A stretch of 64,000 nucleotides of DNA from contig JAWNGF010000006.1 in NCBI GenBank assembly GCA_037039685.1, forward strand, positions 744,001-808,000, given 5' to 3'. The DNA comes from Ceratobasidium sp. AG-K (Eukaryota; Basidiomycota; Agaricomycetes; Cantharellales; Ceratobasidiaceae). Below the pieces are notes generated by a model. That model was not told the DNA's origin. It saw only the letters and a program-made list of their open reading frames with translations, and did no database searches. A program made the translations under genes and the position numbers. Within the stretch, counting starts at the first letter, position 1; every line of letters starts with the position of its first letter. Below, piece by piece: positions 1 through 10,680 of this stretch.

Positions 1-354
1 CCAAGGAACTCAATGTTGACTCAATTCATAACTTCCTCAATATTGTTGTTTCCAAGTTAGAGTTGTTGTGGAAGGATGGAATAGCCATTTGCACAAGCAC
101 AGGTGAGTTACCAAACCTATCTATTATCCTATGAGAGGGTTATGTGTAATAGGCAATGTTGAACTCTGGCATGCTGCACTTGTTGTGTGTATATGCAACA
201 GTCCAGCAGCACACAAGTTACACAGAACCCAAGGCATGTCTGGGACCAATCTGTGCACCAAATGTTGGTGTCCCAAAGAAGACATTGCTGATATTACAAA
301 AGGTGCATTGGCTGCATATCCATCTTAACACTCTTTGAATATCAGGCTTCTATT
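1..354 (+). pseudogene. Tnp2-type transposase, 5' fragment (cut by window edge and by Gypsy-1)
   Basis: Exon pieces of a CACTA-like Tnp2 transposase. The first exon (1 to about 111) reads KELNVDSIHNFLNIV...LLWKDGIAI, the usual segment before the zinc-knuckle part. The next exon (about 131-302) has NSPAAHKLH followed by CTKCWCPKEDIADI, which matches the family's 'D-x-PAA-K...FC-x2-C' block. An intron with GTGCAT donor and ATCAG acceptor fits 303-345, and the exon after it is interrupted at 354 by the LTR of Gypsy-1. The reading continues at 8333. The family call rests on motif recall and is firm because the 3' half carries the diagnostic LPYWDGA...VDPMH motif. Confidence 0.7.
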
Positions 355-852
355 TGTCGCAACCTGCTAATGCCTATGGTTGACAACCGCTAATGGCCTT
401 TGAGATGTGGGAACAATATGTGATAAGTCTTCTAAGACTCTATCACTAAGGTGGACAAACGCTAGTCTTGTCAGTGCAAGTCACTAGCTCCTAAGTCCAA
501 GTGGCTGCGCTGAAGGCTAAGTAGCCAAGTGCCTCTGATCACACTGCAGGGAGAGTTGACAAGGCAAAGCAAGCTGGGGATGACCATGCTTGCAAGCCAG
601 TATATATACTCAGAAAACAAGTGAGTCATAGTAAATACATGAGTCACAGGTCTGAGTCAAAGTCCAAGTCATAAAGGGGGCTGCGCAGGCCAGCCAATAG
701 AAAACAGCATGAGTCATATGACTCATGGTGACACATCATCCATACACCTTACTAAACAAGGGAGAGGGCTCAACAAAGGGAAAGGGCACTTAAGGCGCTA
801 GTACAAGCCACAAGACTGCAAACAGAGAGAGAGGGAGGGATAGGTCACGACA
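355..852 (-). repeat. Gypsy-1 LTR (3' LTR in element orientation)
   Basis: 498-bp direct repeat of 7835-8332, bounded by TG and CA. It contains a TATATATA box (about 602-609) and several GAGTCA/TGACTC motifs (for example around 643, 706 and 719). The same sites occur in the partner LTR and are candidate bZIP-type enhancer elements. Confidence 0.95.
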
Positions 853-870
853 TTGCCCCCCCACAAAGGC
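853..870 (-). other. Gypsy-1 polypurine tract
   Basis: On the - strand a purine run (TGTGGGGGGG then CAA) ends exactly where the 3' LTR begins. This is the expected place of the plus-strand primer. Confidence 0.7.
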
Positions 871-975
871 AAGTGTAGTGGAGCGCACTCGCCTATTTGC
901 GGGCGACCCATTCCTTCAGCTCCAACCACCCAACCCTTTCTGCCAGGGCATGCATGTCTGCTTTGAGGACCTCAT

Positions 976-3900
976 TCATTCAGTCCCATATCTCCTGGTA
1001 GAGGTGGTCAAGCTCCTCTTGGTGTTGTTCTTGAAGGTGCTCAAGTTCTGCTGCCTCCTTTTGGGACCACTGTTCTTGCCTGTGGTCGAGCCATTTGTTG
1101 AGCTGCTTGACGCTCCAGGAGCCACATTGGACAAGGCGGTAGGCCTCAAGAACATTGGTGTCACAAGGCATTCGGTTACCCAGTGGGTGTGGTTCCATGT
1201 TGGCAATGGCGTTGCCAACATCGGCAATGAGAGCCTCGACATTTGCTTGGGCCTTGTCCCAGGTGGCCTCCCATTCTTGTTCGACTTGTTCGGCCTCCTT
1301 GTTGGTGATGTGGGGAGGGGCAGGGAGGTTGTTCCCGCTGTCAGAGCTTGGGGGTGCTGGGGGGCCTTTGACAAACTTCTTCCTTGACATCTCCATTGGC
1401 TGTCCCGCCAGGTTGATGTGGCCACTTCCGTCAGCGCCTTTTGACCAGTCAATGGTGTTGAAGGAGGGATTGTCTCTTGGGTAAGTGTTTGTGGGGACTG
1501 GTAGATGTTCAAACTCACAGTCTGTTGGCCATCCTGACTCAAAGTCAGTAGCGCATGGGTGCCACCAAAAACCATCCTCATCACAGTGTCTGTTGTTGCC
1601 AAGGGCAAGGCAAGGGTCGTTTTCTCTCTTGAACCACTTGTCTCCTTCCCATTTGAAACCGGTGTTGCAGTTCCAGGCATCCGCCCTCTTGAGGATGACA
1701 TTGTGGACGGTGAGTCCAATACATCCACGGCAGTGGTAGTATTTGTTGCGGCCAATGTCGGTGGGATTGGAAGGCCGGGATTTGGGGTGGCTGACCCAGA
1801 GGAGGGACCCAAGGCAAGGGGTGATGAGGGACCTGCACTGTTCGTCCCATTTGATTGTTCCCTGCTCCCGTAGGGGAAAGTACCCCCGCTGGACGCCAGG
1901 CTCAAGGGCCTCAGCGAGAGCCTTGGCCTTGTTGAGGGACCAGGGAGCAGTGTCCCGGTTGTTGATGGCGAGCTTGCCTGGTCCTGCGAGCTTGAGGGCC
2001 TTTCCATAGGCTCTTGCCTTCTTGTAATCAGGGACCCAGGAGAAAGCGGAAGTGGTGGCAGTGTGAGCAGCAGGCATTGTTGGTTGAGTGAGAAAGAGTT
2101 TTTTGTGGTGGAGGAAGTGTTTTGCAGTGTACTAGTAGTAGTTGGCTGAAAAGCTGGAGTGATAACTTCTGCTGCTTTCCCTTTTGCCTTTTTGTACTCT
2201 GAGGAAGTGAAATTCAGAGGAAGAGGGCTGGTGGGAAAGTCCTTCTGGAACCTTCTCATAACATGAGTCAGGTCAGCAAAGTTCTCTGCTGGTTCTTCTG
2301 TGTCTTCCAGAGGGCTGTAGCCCTTCCATCTGATGCAGTATTTCAGCCCATCAGGGTCTTGATGCCAATCTACAATCTTTTCTACTTCACATTCTTCTTC
2401 GCCTTCTTCAGTCATGATCAGCGGAGGTCGGGGCTGATTTTGTTGGAAATCTATATCCTCAGTATAGTGTGTCAGCATGTTTCCATGGAAGACATTGCAG
2501 ATGCGCATGGATCTTGGAAGATCAAGTTGGTAGGCATGTGAAGAGATTTGTTTCTTCACAACAAAGGGGCCTGTTTTTTTGTCATCAAGCTTTTTGCTTG
2601 GGTGTCTTGTGGTGATGTTGGTAGTCAAGAGCCAGACGTTGTCCCCTTCCTTGTATTGTATTTTTGGGGCTTCTTCCCTTGATTGATGATATTCCATCAG
2701 GGCCCTTGTTTCTTCCCACACAGCCTCCATATCCTTTGTCCATTTGTCTCCTTCTGGGGAGCAAGTCACATAGTCCTCAATAGACCATTTGGGAATCATG
2801 CCATAGATGACTTCAAAGGGGGATTTGTTTGTGACTTGGTTTTTGTGGTTGTTGTGGCAGAATTCTGCAATGGGTAACCATTTTGCCCAATCATCCTGCT
2901 TGTGATTTCCAAAGATGCATATCCATCCCTCAAGCCATTGGTTTGTTCTCTCCACCAAGCCATCTGTTTCAGGGTGGAAGGCAGTGGAGAATGTCCCTTG
3001 GATTCCTAGCTGCTTGTAGACCGCTTCTAGGAAGTGTGATTTGAAGGTGGTTCCTCTGTCTGAGACAGTGGTTTTGGGGAAACCATGAAGGTGCCATACT
3101 TCCTTCACAAAAATATCAGCTAGTTCTTCTGAGTTTGTGGATTCCTTGCAGGGGATGCAGTGTGCCATTCTGGAAAAGCAGTCCGTCACAACAAGGACAC
3201 TGTCAAACCCTTGTGATCTTGGTAATTTCCCTATGAAATAATATGCAATGTTTTCCCACGGTTTCTCCGGAATGGGCAAGGGTTTGAGTGGTAGGTGTCC
3301 CTTGCTTCCCTTCCCCCTCTGGCACGCTTTGCAACTGTCAACATACTTGTTGACTTGGGCTTTCATCCCTGGCCAGTAGTAGTTTCTAGAGATGAGTTCT
3401 AAAGTTCTGGCTTGTCCTTGGTGACCTGCAATGGGCGAGTCGTGGTAGAGCTTGAGAAGCTTCAGTTTGATGTCCTTTTTGTCAGGAACAACAATTCTTC
3501 CTTGATACCAGAGGAGATCTTCACTCATTTTGTAGTCTTTGAACTGCTTTTTCACAAAGGGAGGTAGGTCTTCCTTTCCTTTGGTACTTTTGATCAGGGT
3601 TTCCAAGCTCTCATCTTCCTCCAGGGCTTCTTTGATTTCCGCAATGATGTTGTTGCTCATCAGGGCTGAGAATCCCTTGAAGTTTTTGGTGGAGATCATC
3701 ACCTGTTCCGCAGAGACAATGTCGTTGTGATCACTTCTCCTGGAAAGGATGTCCAGTTTTTCCGACATTTTGCCAGGTCTGTAGTGGATCTTGAAATTGT
3801 AGCTTTCCAGCATGAGGAGCCATCTGTTGTGTTGTTGGTTGAAAGTGCTGGCCTTCTGCCAGTAAGTAAGGTTTTTGTGATCTGTGTAGATCACTATTGG

Positions 3901-5592
3901 TTCCTTTGTTCCTTCAAGGTGGATGCGCCAGTGTCGTAATGCTTCCATGATGGCAAGAAGCTCCTTGTCATGTGTTTTGTAATTCAGCTCTGCTTCCTTG
4001 AAGCTTTTTGAGAGAAATCCTACTGGGTGTAAGTATCCGTCCTTTTGCTGTTGGCTAAGAATAGCCCCCATTGCTACCCCTGAGGCATCCGTCTCAAGGA
4101 AGTACTGCTTTGATTTGTCAGGATGCACAAGCACTGGTTCTCTTGATATGACATCTTTCAGGGAGTCGAAGGCTTCCTGGTGTTCTGAGTTCCATTCCCA
4201 TATCCTGTCCTTTCTCGTCAGTTGAGTCAGGGGTTTGACAATTGAGGAGAAGGCCACCACAAATCTTCTATAGAAGTTGCAGAAACCAATGAATGCCTGT
4301 AGTTGTTTCATGGTTTTGGGAGTGGGCCATTCTTGGATAGTTTTGATCTTGTCCTTGTTCATGGAAATGCCGTCCTGATCAACAACAAACCCTACCCAGT
4401 TGGCCCTTTTTCCATAGAAGGTGCATTTTTTCAGGTTTCCAAAGAGGTTGTTCTTCCTCAATTGTTGCAAGACTTCCTTGATATCTATGGTGTGTTGATT
4501 TCTTCCTCAAGAAATGATCAGGATGTCATTGATGTAGATCACAATCTTCATTCCAATCATGTCCCTGAAGATGTGGTCCATCATTCTTTGGAAAGTAGAT
4601 GGTGCATTCTTGAGGCCAAAGGCCATCATGGTGTACTCAAATAGCCCTTCTGAGGTGATAAACGCTGTCTTCCACTTGTCTCCTTCTCTGATTCTGACAT
4701 TCCAAAAACCATTCTTCAGGTCAAGCAAAGTGACGAAAAGTTCTTCCTTTGAACTTTCTCCAGTCTTCTTGAAAATTTCTAGAAGTTGTTCAAGGAGCAG
4801 AATAGGATATTGGTCCAGGATGGTTTCTTTGTTTGCTCCTCTGTAGTCAACAACAAGTCATAGGTCAGGGATGGTTTGTCCTTCCTTCCAGGCTTTTTTG
4901 ACAAAGAAAAGGCTTGCAGCTAGGGGAGACTTGCTGGGCCTGATACGTCCTGACTGGAGTTTGTTCTCAATGTATTCCTTTGTAGCTTCTCTTCCCCTTG
5001 GTGACAGAGGGTAGGCCTTCTTTGGTTTTGGAAGCCGATTGTTGTCATAGAAGTTGATTCTACAATCCCATTCTTTATGTTCAGGCAGTTTGTTGTACTT
5101 TTCTTTGTCAAAGACGTCCTTGAATTCTTCAAGTTCTTTTGGTAGCTCCTGAAGTAGTCCTGCTTTGGTGATAAGGGGATCTTCTGTTTTCCATTTGATA
5201 GCAAAGGGGGACCGGGATATCTCAGGGTTGGTTTCCTTCAACCATGGCATTCCTAAAATCATGGGTTGTGTGCCAGTGTTCATGACATAGAATTTTTGGT
5301 AGAAAGTCCTTCCTTCTAGATCAAATTTCAGCTTGCACCTGAACTGGATCTGATCCTTTTGTGTTTTTCCGTCAATGGTTTTGATGCTTCTGGGGCTTTG
5401 TAACTTGATCAACAGGATATCGTTTTCCTTGGCAAAGTTCAGGTCAATGAAGTTTCTAGACAAGCCGGAGTCAATGAGAGTAGAAATTTTTTCTGTGATT
5501 CCTTCTGCAGTTGTGTATACCATGGGTGTTTCATTTGTAGCCTTGCAATAGTATACATTTCGCAGAGAGGATATTGGGGCATCTTCACACAC
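976..5592 (-). pseudogene. pol: Gypsy-1 pol polyprotein (PR-RT-RNase H-IN-chromodomain), broken
   Basis: One frame, -1 relative to gag, interrupted by TGA at 4858-4860 and 4507-4509. In order: aspartic protease with LIDSGLSRNFID (the usual Ala after DSG is Leu), RT with FGLKNAPSTFQ and a catalytic YIND in place of YIDD (codon 4528-4530), RNase H (FLETDASGVAMGAILSQ), and integrase with its HHCC finger and SDRGTTF. The first integrase Asp is replaced: IAYYFIGKLP here, IAFDFVVKLP in Gypsy-2 (codon 3238-3240). The chromodomain has EVEKIVDW and IRWKGYSP but lacks the usual Trp in T-W-E-P. Both stops fall where Arg is expected (CGA to TGA). The tail after about 2200 is low complexity and is probably only a shadow of ORF3. 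Confidence 0.9.
980..2077 (-). CDS. Gypsy-1 ORF3, tryptophan-rich protein of unknown function
   Basis: A 365-codon ATG-initiated frame beginning MPAAHTATTS. It lies in the -1 frame relative to pol and overlaps the low-complexity tail of the pol frame. The product is rich in Trp, Cys and charged residues. It has a middle part with WNCNTGF, GFWWHP and FNTIDWSKG, and a C-terminal coiled-coil-like part (QEQWSQKEAAELEHLQEQ). There is no signal peptide and no hydrophobic stretch, so it is not an obvious envelope protein. Gypsy-2 carries an ORF at the same place, in the same relative frame, that also starts MPA. I recognise no domain. That it is translated is inferred from its length, ATG, composition and recurrence in both elements. 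Confidence 0.6.
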   Translation of the reverse strand: MPAAHTATTSAFSWVPDYKKARAYGKALKLAGPGKLAINNRDTAPWSLNKAKALAEALEPGVQRGYFPLREQGTIKWDEQCRSLITPCLGSLLWVSHPKSRPSNPTDIGRNKYYHCRGCIGLTVHNVILKRADAWNCNTGFKWEGDKWFKRENDPCLALGNNRHCDEDGFWWHPCATDFESGWPTDCEFEHLPVPTNTYPRDNPSFNTIDWSKGADGSGHINLAGQPMEMSRKKFVKGPPAPPSSDSGNNLPAPPHITNKEAEQVEQEWEATWDKAQANVEALIADVGNAIANMEPHPLGNRMPCDTNVLEAYRLVQCGSWSVKQLNKWLDHRQEQWSQKEAAELEHLQEQHQEELDHLYQEIWD

Positions 5593-5609
5593 AGTGGAGA
5601 GATGCCCAT

Positions 5610-7517
5610 CTAGGTTTCCAACTTGGAATCGGTGGATCCGTTCTCATCCACTTTCTCAACTTTGAGTTTGGCAGCTTTTCCTTTCACAGGCTTCTTTCCT
5701 TTGCCCTTGTAGGTCCACTCCTTTGTGCAGTCAGCAAGATTGTGACCTGCTTCCCCACATTTGATGCAGAGGTTGTTTTCCCTTCGGCATTTCTTTTCTT
5801 CCTTTGGGACTAGGTCCCCTTTGATCTTCTGGGACCTTGAACCTTCTGCTTGAGCAGGTTGTTTGTTCTTCTTCCTTGTGCTAACCGGATTGGTCAGTTT
5901 GTTGATTTCCTCCACCTGCAGGGCAATATTGATCCATCCTTCCAGATCTTGCTGTTCAGCCCCTGCTCTGTCCCTAAGTTCCTCATGAACAAGTTCTGCT
6001 TTGATGAAGTGGTTCAGTCCTTGTCTGAATTGTGCTGCTAGGGCTGCATCATTCCAGTCAAGTTCTTGGGAAAGAAGTCGGAAGTCAGAGACATATTTGG
6101 ATATGCTCTTGTTTTGGTAAAGCCATTGAATCCCTTGTTCAGCTTGAACTTTCTTGCTGGGGTCACTCCATTGTCTGTTGTAAGCTTCTTGGAAAGCTTC
6201 CCATGAGTCTAGCCATGGATGGTCTAGATTGTTGTTGTATCTGTTCAGAACTGGCTGTGCCCAATTTCCAGCGGGTCCTTCTGCCATGTTCATCAGAACC
6301 GCAACAATGCGCTGTTCATCCGTGTCATACTGGGTAGGGTTCAGACAAAAATAGGCCTTCATTCTTGCAAGGAAGGTTTTGGCTGCAGTTCCCCTCGTTA
6401 CTTTGAAAGCTTTTGGCATCTTGATGCGTGGTCCTGAGTTTCCTCCATTGCCTCCTTGATTTGTTTGGAAGATAAAGGTTCTTCCTTCATCCCTAACTTG
6501 ATATCCGGATTGTCCTTGTACCTCAAATGAGGGTGATCGTTGTCCCTGTGACAGATGAGGAGGTGGCTGTCTTTGTTGTGGGATATCAACAGAGGTTTGT
6601 TGTGTTTCCTCCCTTTGGTGTTCAGTTTCTGCTTGGGCATCAGCACCAACTTGCTTGAGAAGATCAAACGTTTCCCCAGTTTGCAGACAGACTTCTTGCA
6701 TCCTAGTGGTTTGATCCTGGAATCCCTTGGTAACTTCCTCATTGATCCTTCCAAGGGTGATGGTCATGTTTCTCATTCCTTCTGCCATCCTTCCTAGGGT
6801 TTGTTCAATGTGTGTAATACGCTGGGTTTGTCCCTGCAAGGTTTGGTTCATCAGGAGATTGAAATTGTTCAACCTATTGTTTATTTGTTCGGAATTTTCA
6901 ACTGATTGCTCGAAGACTTCAAGGATTCGCTGTTGAACGCAATCTACATTCCTAAGCCTTTTGTAGCAAGTGTTGACTCCATCTTCTGTTCTGGAAGCAA
7001 TGTGCTCAATTCTCTGCATCATGTTTGTTGTATCTTGGGTTTGTAGATCCCATCGTCGCTCCAATCCTTTGATTCTAAGGGCCTGGACTGCATTTTCTTG
7101 TTGATATTGGACCTGAAGGGTGTTGAAGATCCTTTCCAGGGTTTGGATTGGATTTCCCTCCACATTTTCCATCAGTCGTTCTTGCCTCAGTCCTTCATCT
7201 TGTGAGATTGACTCAACGCTTCCCTGTGATTGGAAGGTTGATGGGACGCTCAGGGCACTGTGAGTCCTAGGAACTTCTACTATTGGTGGCATGGACGCAG
7301 GGGTAGCTATCGGTGGTGGAAATTGCATTCCAAAGTCAGGAAATGCTAATGGACGTCTAGTCCCTGTTGTTCTGGTGTTTGATGGTCCTGGGGTTGCATT
7401 TCTAAGTGGTCCTGGTATCCTAATCACACGCACAGCCCTAGGGCTAATCACACTTTCCCCATGGAAAGTGACAATTGGTGCTGCTGGTGGTGGTGTGTTG
7501 ATTGGATTTTCAACCAC
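5610..7517 (-). CDS. gag: Gypsy-1 gag polyprotein
   Basis: 635-codon open frame. The N-terminal part is Pro-rich and disordered. Coiled-coil-like helices follow, then a capsid-like region (PKAFKVTRGTAAKTFLARMKAYF...) and a CCHC zinc knuckle CIKCGEAGHNLADC near the C-terminus. It ends with TAG at 5610-5612, and the pol frame overlaps this end in the -1 frame. No ATG is found near the 5' end: the frame opens with GTG after a TGA at 7518-7520. The likely original N-terminus continues in another frame up to about 7717, so the start of this copy appears damaged by a frameshift. Confidence 0.85.
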   Translation of the reverse strand: MVENPINTPPPAAPIVTFHGESVISPRAVRVIRIPGPLRNATPGPSNTRTTGTRRPLAFPDFGMQFPPPIATPASMPPIVEVPRTHSALSVPSTFQSQGSVESISQDEGLRQERLMENVEGNPIQTLERIFNTLQVQYQQENAVQALRIKGLERRWDLQTQDTTNMMQRIEHIASRTEDGVNTCYKRLRNVDCVQQRILEVFEQSVENSEQINNRLNNFNLLMNQTLQGQTQRITHIEQTLGRMAEGMRNMTITLGRINEEVTKGFQDQTTRMQEVCLQTGETFDLLKQVGADAQAETEHQREETQQTSVDIPQQRQPPPHLSQGQRSPSFEVQGQSGYQVRDEGRTFIFQTNQGGNGGNSGPRIKMPKAFKVTRGTAAKTFLARMKAYFCLNPTQYDTDEQRIVAVLMNMAEGPAGNWAQPVLNRYNNNLDHPWLDSWEAFQEAYNRQWSDPSKKVQAEQGIQWLYQNKSISKYVSDFRLLSQELDWNDAALAAQFRQGLNHFIKAELVHEELRDRAGAEQQDLEGWINIALQVEEINKLTNPVSTRKKNKQPAQAEGSRSQKIKGDLVPKEEKKCRRENNLCIKCGEAGHNLADCTKEWTYKGKGKKPVKGKAAKLKVEKVDENGSTDSKLET

Positions 7518-7810
7518 TCAAATTGTTGGTGAGGTGGACCTTCACTCATTTGAACTCCTGGTTTCTTCTTGAGTTCCTGATGTTTTGATAATGTTGCCGA
7601 TGCCTCCTGGGATGCTGGTAGAAGGGGGTCTTGATGCGCGGCTGGCACTTCTAAGTGGCGCCGTCCAATCACCTGCCCGTTCCCTTGCTCCCCTTGAGGG
7701 GTTTGCTTGGATTTCAACTATTGTTGCTGTTGCAGCCTCACTCCTTCAAGACGCTGTACTTGAGGATCGATTGTCCATGTTGTCACGTGACCTTGTTTTC
7801 TCATGGCTCA

Positions 7811-7834
7811 GCGTACTAAGAGCTTGCTTTGCAA
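7811..7834 (-). other. Gypsy-1 candidate primer-binding region
   Basis: The - strand sequence directly after the 5' LTR starts TTGCAAAGCAAGCT. Gypsy-2 has TTACAAAACAAGCT at the identical place. It does not start TGG, so priming by the 3' CCA end of a tRNA is not evident. Confidence 0.4.
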
Positions 7835-8332
7835 TGTTGCAACCTGCTAATGCCTATGGTTGACAACCGCTAATGGCCTTTGAGATGTGGGAACAATATG
7901 TGATAAGTCTTCTAAGACTCTATCACTAAGGTGGACAAACGCTAGTCTTATCAGTACAAGTCACTAGCTCCTAAGTCCAAGTGGCTGCGCTGAAGGCTAA
8001 GTAGCCAAGTGCCTCTGATCACACTGCAGGGAGAGTTGACAAGGCAAAGCAAGCTGGGGATGACCATGCTTGCAAGCCAGTATATATACTCAGAAAACAA
8101 GTGAGTCATAGTAAATACATGAGTCACAGGTCTGAGTCAAAGTCCAAGTCATAAAGGGGGCTGCGCAGGCCAGCCAATAGAAAACAGCATGAGTCATATG
8201 ACTCATGGTGACACATCATCCATACACCTTACTAAACAAGGGAGAGGGCTCAACAAAGGGAAAGGGCACTTAAGGTGCCAGTACAAGCCACAAGACCGCA
8301 CACAGAGAGAGAGGGAGGGATAGGTCACGACA
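7835..8332 (-). repeat. Gypsy-1 LTR (5' LTR in element orientation)
   Basis: Direct repeat of 355-852, same length, TG...CA ends. It is followed by the CTATT target duplication at 8333-8337. Confidence 0.95.
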
Positions 8333-10464
8333 CTATTAGTTCACAAGCCTTGGACAGCGCATGAGCATTGAAAGGCTGCAAGGGAATATCTATGGATTTG
8401 CAATGCAAACCAACAAGATAAGTTTGTCTGGACTCGCTATTCTGAGCGGGAACCAGCTGAGTATAGATATAGCGCACTACTCTGACTACCATATTGGGAT
8501 GGTGCATGAATGATGATTGTAGATCCTATGCATTGTTTTTTCCTTGGTAGGTGTGCCTTAGCACCTGTGTACACCCCAGCAGGCTGACTTGTTACTAGGG
8601 ATAGTCAAGTGGCAATTACAATGGGTCTGGGCTGGATTTACACATATGCGTGAGGGGAAAGGTCTCGAGTTTGATGAATTACACAATAGTATTGAACAGG
8701 TGGGCACTTCAATCTCAGAGACTTGAAGCTGGCTAAGATATCTTAGACCAAGCTGCCAGATTTCCTTGGTCGACCTCCAGATAAGACTGGAGTAAAGGAA
8801 GGAGGCTTGCTTACAGCTGATCAGCTTTGCACCCCCATATCGGTCATTTTCCCGATTGCAGTGAGTGTTATAAACACATTATACACTGGTAGGAAGACGC
8901 CTATGATCAGATCCCAGTTATCTGGGGTAAAATCGATGTTTCTTCAGCAGATCAACATGCCATGGAGGAATACCAACATCAAAAGCAGGAATATGCACAA
9001 ACATTGGCGATTCGCCAAGCAACTGGGAGATCCTTAGGGGCCATGAATTTGCATCTTGTTGATGCTGCCACACCTCTTCCAATGGCACCACACAAACCCT
9101 GTCAGTCGAAAGGAAAATCAAAGCAAGTCCACACCATGGTCAATGGCAAAGAAGAAGATGAAGCTGTGGACCTTGAACATGTTGAACAACGCTTTAGTAT
9201 GCAAGCAGCAACACTCACATCATTTCAGCCACACGATGCTGAGGCAATATGTTACCTTAGCCTTGCAATACACAACTTGACTGGACACACAATTGGCCAC
9301 ACTCAAGTAGAACTCGGGAAGGAATACTTGATTAAATATCTGAACAATTTTTCCAAGGTATTTCCCCTGTTTCTGGATCTGTATCCTCTGGCTCACTAAC
9401 ACATTCAAATCACTAGAAACGGGGTGCTGAAAACATGGCACCAAATCATCACATTGTGTTGCACATTCCTGATCAATGCTATGAGTATGGCCCACTGGCT
9501 CAGATTTGGGCCTATGGAAGTGAACGCCTTAACAAACAATTAAAATTGGTCAACAAAAACCGTCATAAACATGGCGAGATGGAGGAGAGCATCACAAATG
9601 CATATTTCCGAAATCAGGAGTCACATGTTTGGGTATGTCCCCGTATCACTGATTTCTTTTCGAGTTCATCAACTAGTGTAAATATACATTTTATCATAGC
9701 TTCAATCGATTTCTAGCAGTGAAACTGACACCTTGGCCCCCTGGGCTAGAATAGCCTTGTCCACAGGTTCAACTGATCTTCAAGGAACTGTGGCAACCTT
9801 GTGCTCAGTGGCTGGTGTGTAACGCCCCAATCAATCTCCTGGTTGTATTGATCTAACAACATTTAGATAATGCCCTCAGCCGCCAGTCATCTGTTTGTAT
9901 GCTCACAGACTCGGAACACTCCATCATCTTCCAGTATCTTTGCCCCAAATATCGGCATTCCCATTTTTGCCTCTCCGTTCACTCTCCTGGAACCTTAGAG
10001 GTCCTTTCAAAAGAAGTGAAGGCTTATTCATATGTCATTGTTGCTGGGCGACAGGTTCACCCATTCTCTCAGAACGGGATTGTCAAGGCCAAAGTTCTTG
10101 TTGGCGCCAAGTATGATATTCATGTGGGTGATGTATGTGAAGTATTTGCACACACATGCTGTTGACGGTTATGACAAAACCGAGTTATTCCTCAAAATGC
10201 GATGGTATGTTGGGACAGCAAATGGATTTGCAGAGGCAGCCTTGCAACTTTGGATGGATGTCAGGTGAGTTTCAGGTCATGCTGAATTATGTATTAAATC
10301 CTCATTTCATACATAGTGGTCCCCTCAGCATCCGTCAACACCTGTTTGGACACTATATGCCCTCAGTCAACATCATTCCCCTCTTGGATATGATTGCACT
10401 TTGTGCACAATCTACAATAGTGCTTGGTGACCACACCTTGTGGGTCACTATACCTATTGTTTGG
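8333..10464 (+). pseudogene. Tnp2-type transposase, 3' fragment
   Basis: Continuation of the transposase interrupted by Gypsy-1, with several short introns. Recognisable blocks are YRYSALL-stop-LPYWDGA-stop-MMIVDPMHCFFLG (8462-8547), KLPDFLGRPPDKTG...LLTADQL (about 8750-8830), and NHHIVLHIPDQCYEYGPL...ERLNKQLKLVNKN...GEMEESI (9430-9600). C-terminal strands (SYVIVAGRQ, HVGDVCEVF, LWVTIPIVW) run to about 10464. Three in-frame TGA codons (8369-8371, 8483-8485, 8507-8509) each replace an Arg expected by the family. The exact 3' end is uncertain; a frame after a possible intron (10465-10610) runs into the convergent gene. The gene is dead from the insertion plus nonsense changes. Confidence 0.8.
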
Positions 10465-10680
10465 GTAAGTTTTGACCACATTTGCATACAGAAGTATTGA
10501 TATATATTGCTAGTAGTGATCAATGTAGTCGTGGCTTGTTCATATGTCAATGTTCCCACACTCCCACACTTTGTGTTCAACTCAAATACTAATTCATTTA
10601 TTTTTCACAGGTTCAAATATTGGTTTCAGTATACATTAAACTCTTAACTGTAGCTATGTTTCTGTTTCCAAGGTCTCAAC

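Larger units (their letters stand above)
355..8332 (-). mobile_element. Gypsy-1: Ty3/Gypsy chromovirus, nearly full length
   Basis: A complete LTR retrotransposon of 7978 bp in - orientation. Two 498-bp LTRs (about 7 differences by eye, near 98.6% identity) start TG and end CA. The 5-bp target duplication CTATT is at 350-354 and 8333-8337. Gene order on the - strand is gag, pol (protease, RT, RNase H, integrase, chromodomain), then a third ORF. It has interrupted an exon of a Tnp2 transposase. Two nonsense codons and losses of catalytic residues in pol show that this copy cannot be autonomous. Confidence 0.95.

Noticed and set aside
878..1873. Several + strand ORFs over Gypsy-1 ORF3
   Set aside because: Antisense shadows of ORF3; hydrophobic runs reflect its acidic or coiled-coil codons read backwards.
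976..2200. Pol reading frame of Gypsy-1 continuing some 400 codons beyond the chromodomain
   Set aside because: Low-complexity Ser/Thr/Pro content and overlap with the better-formed ORF3 suggest it is a shadow frame.
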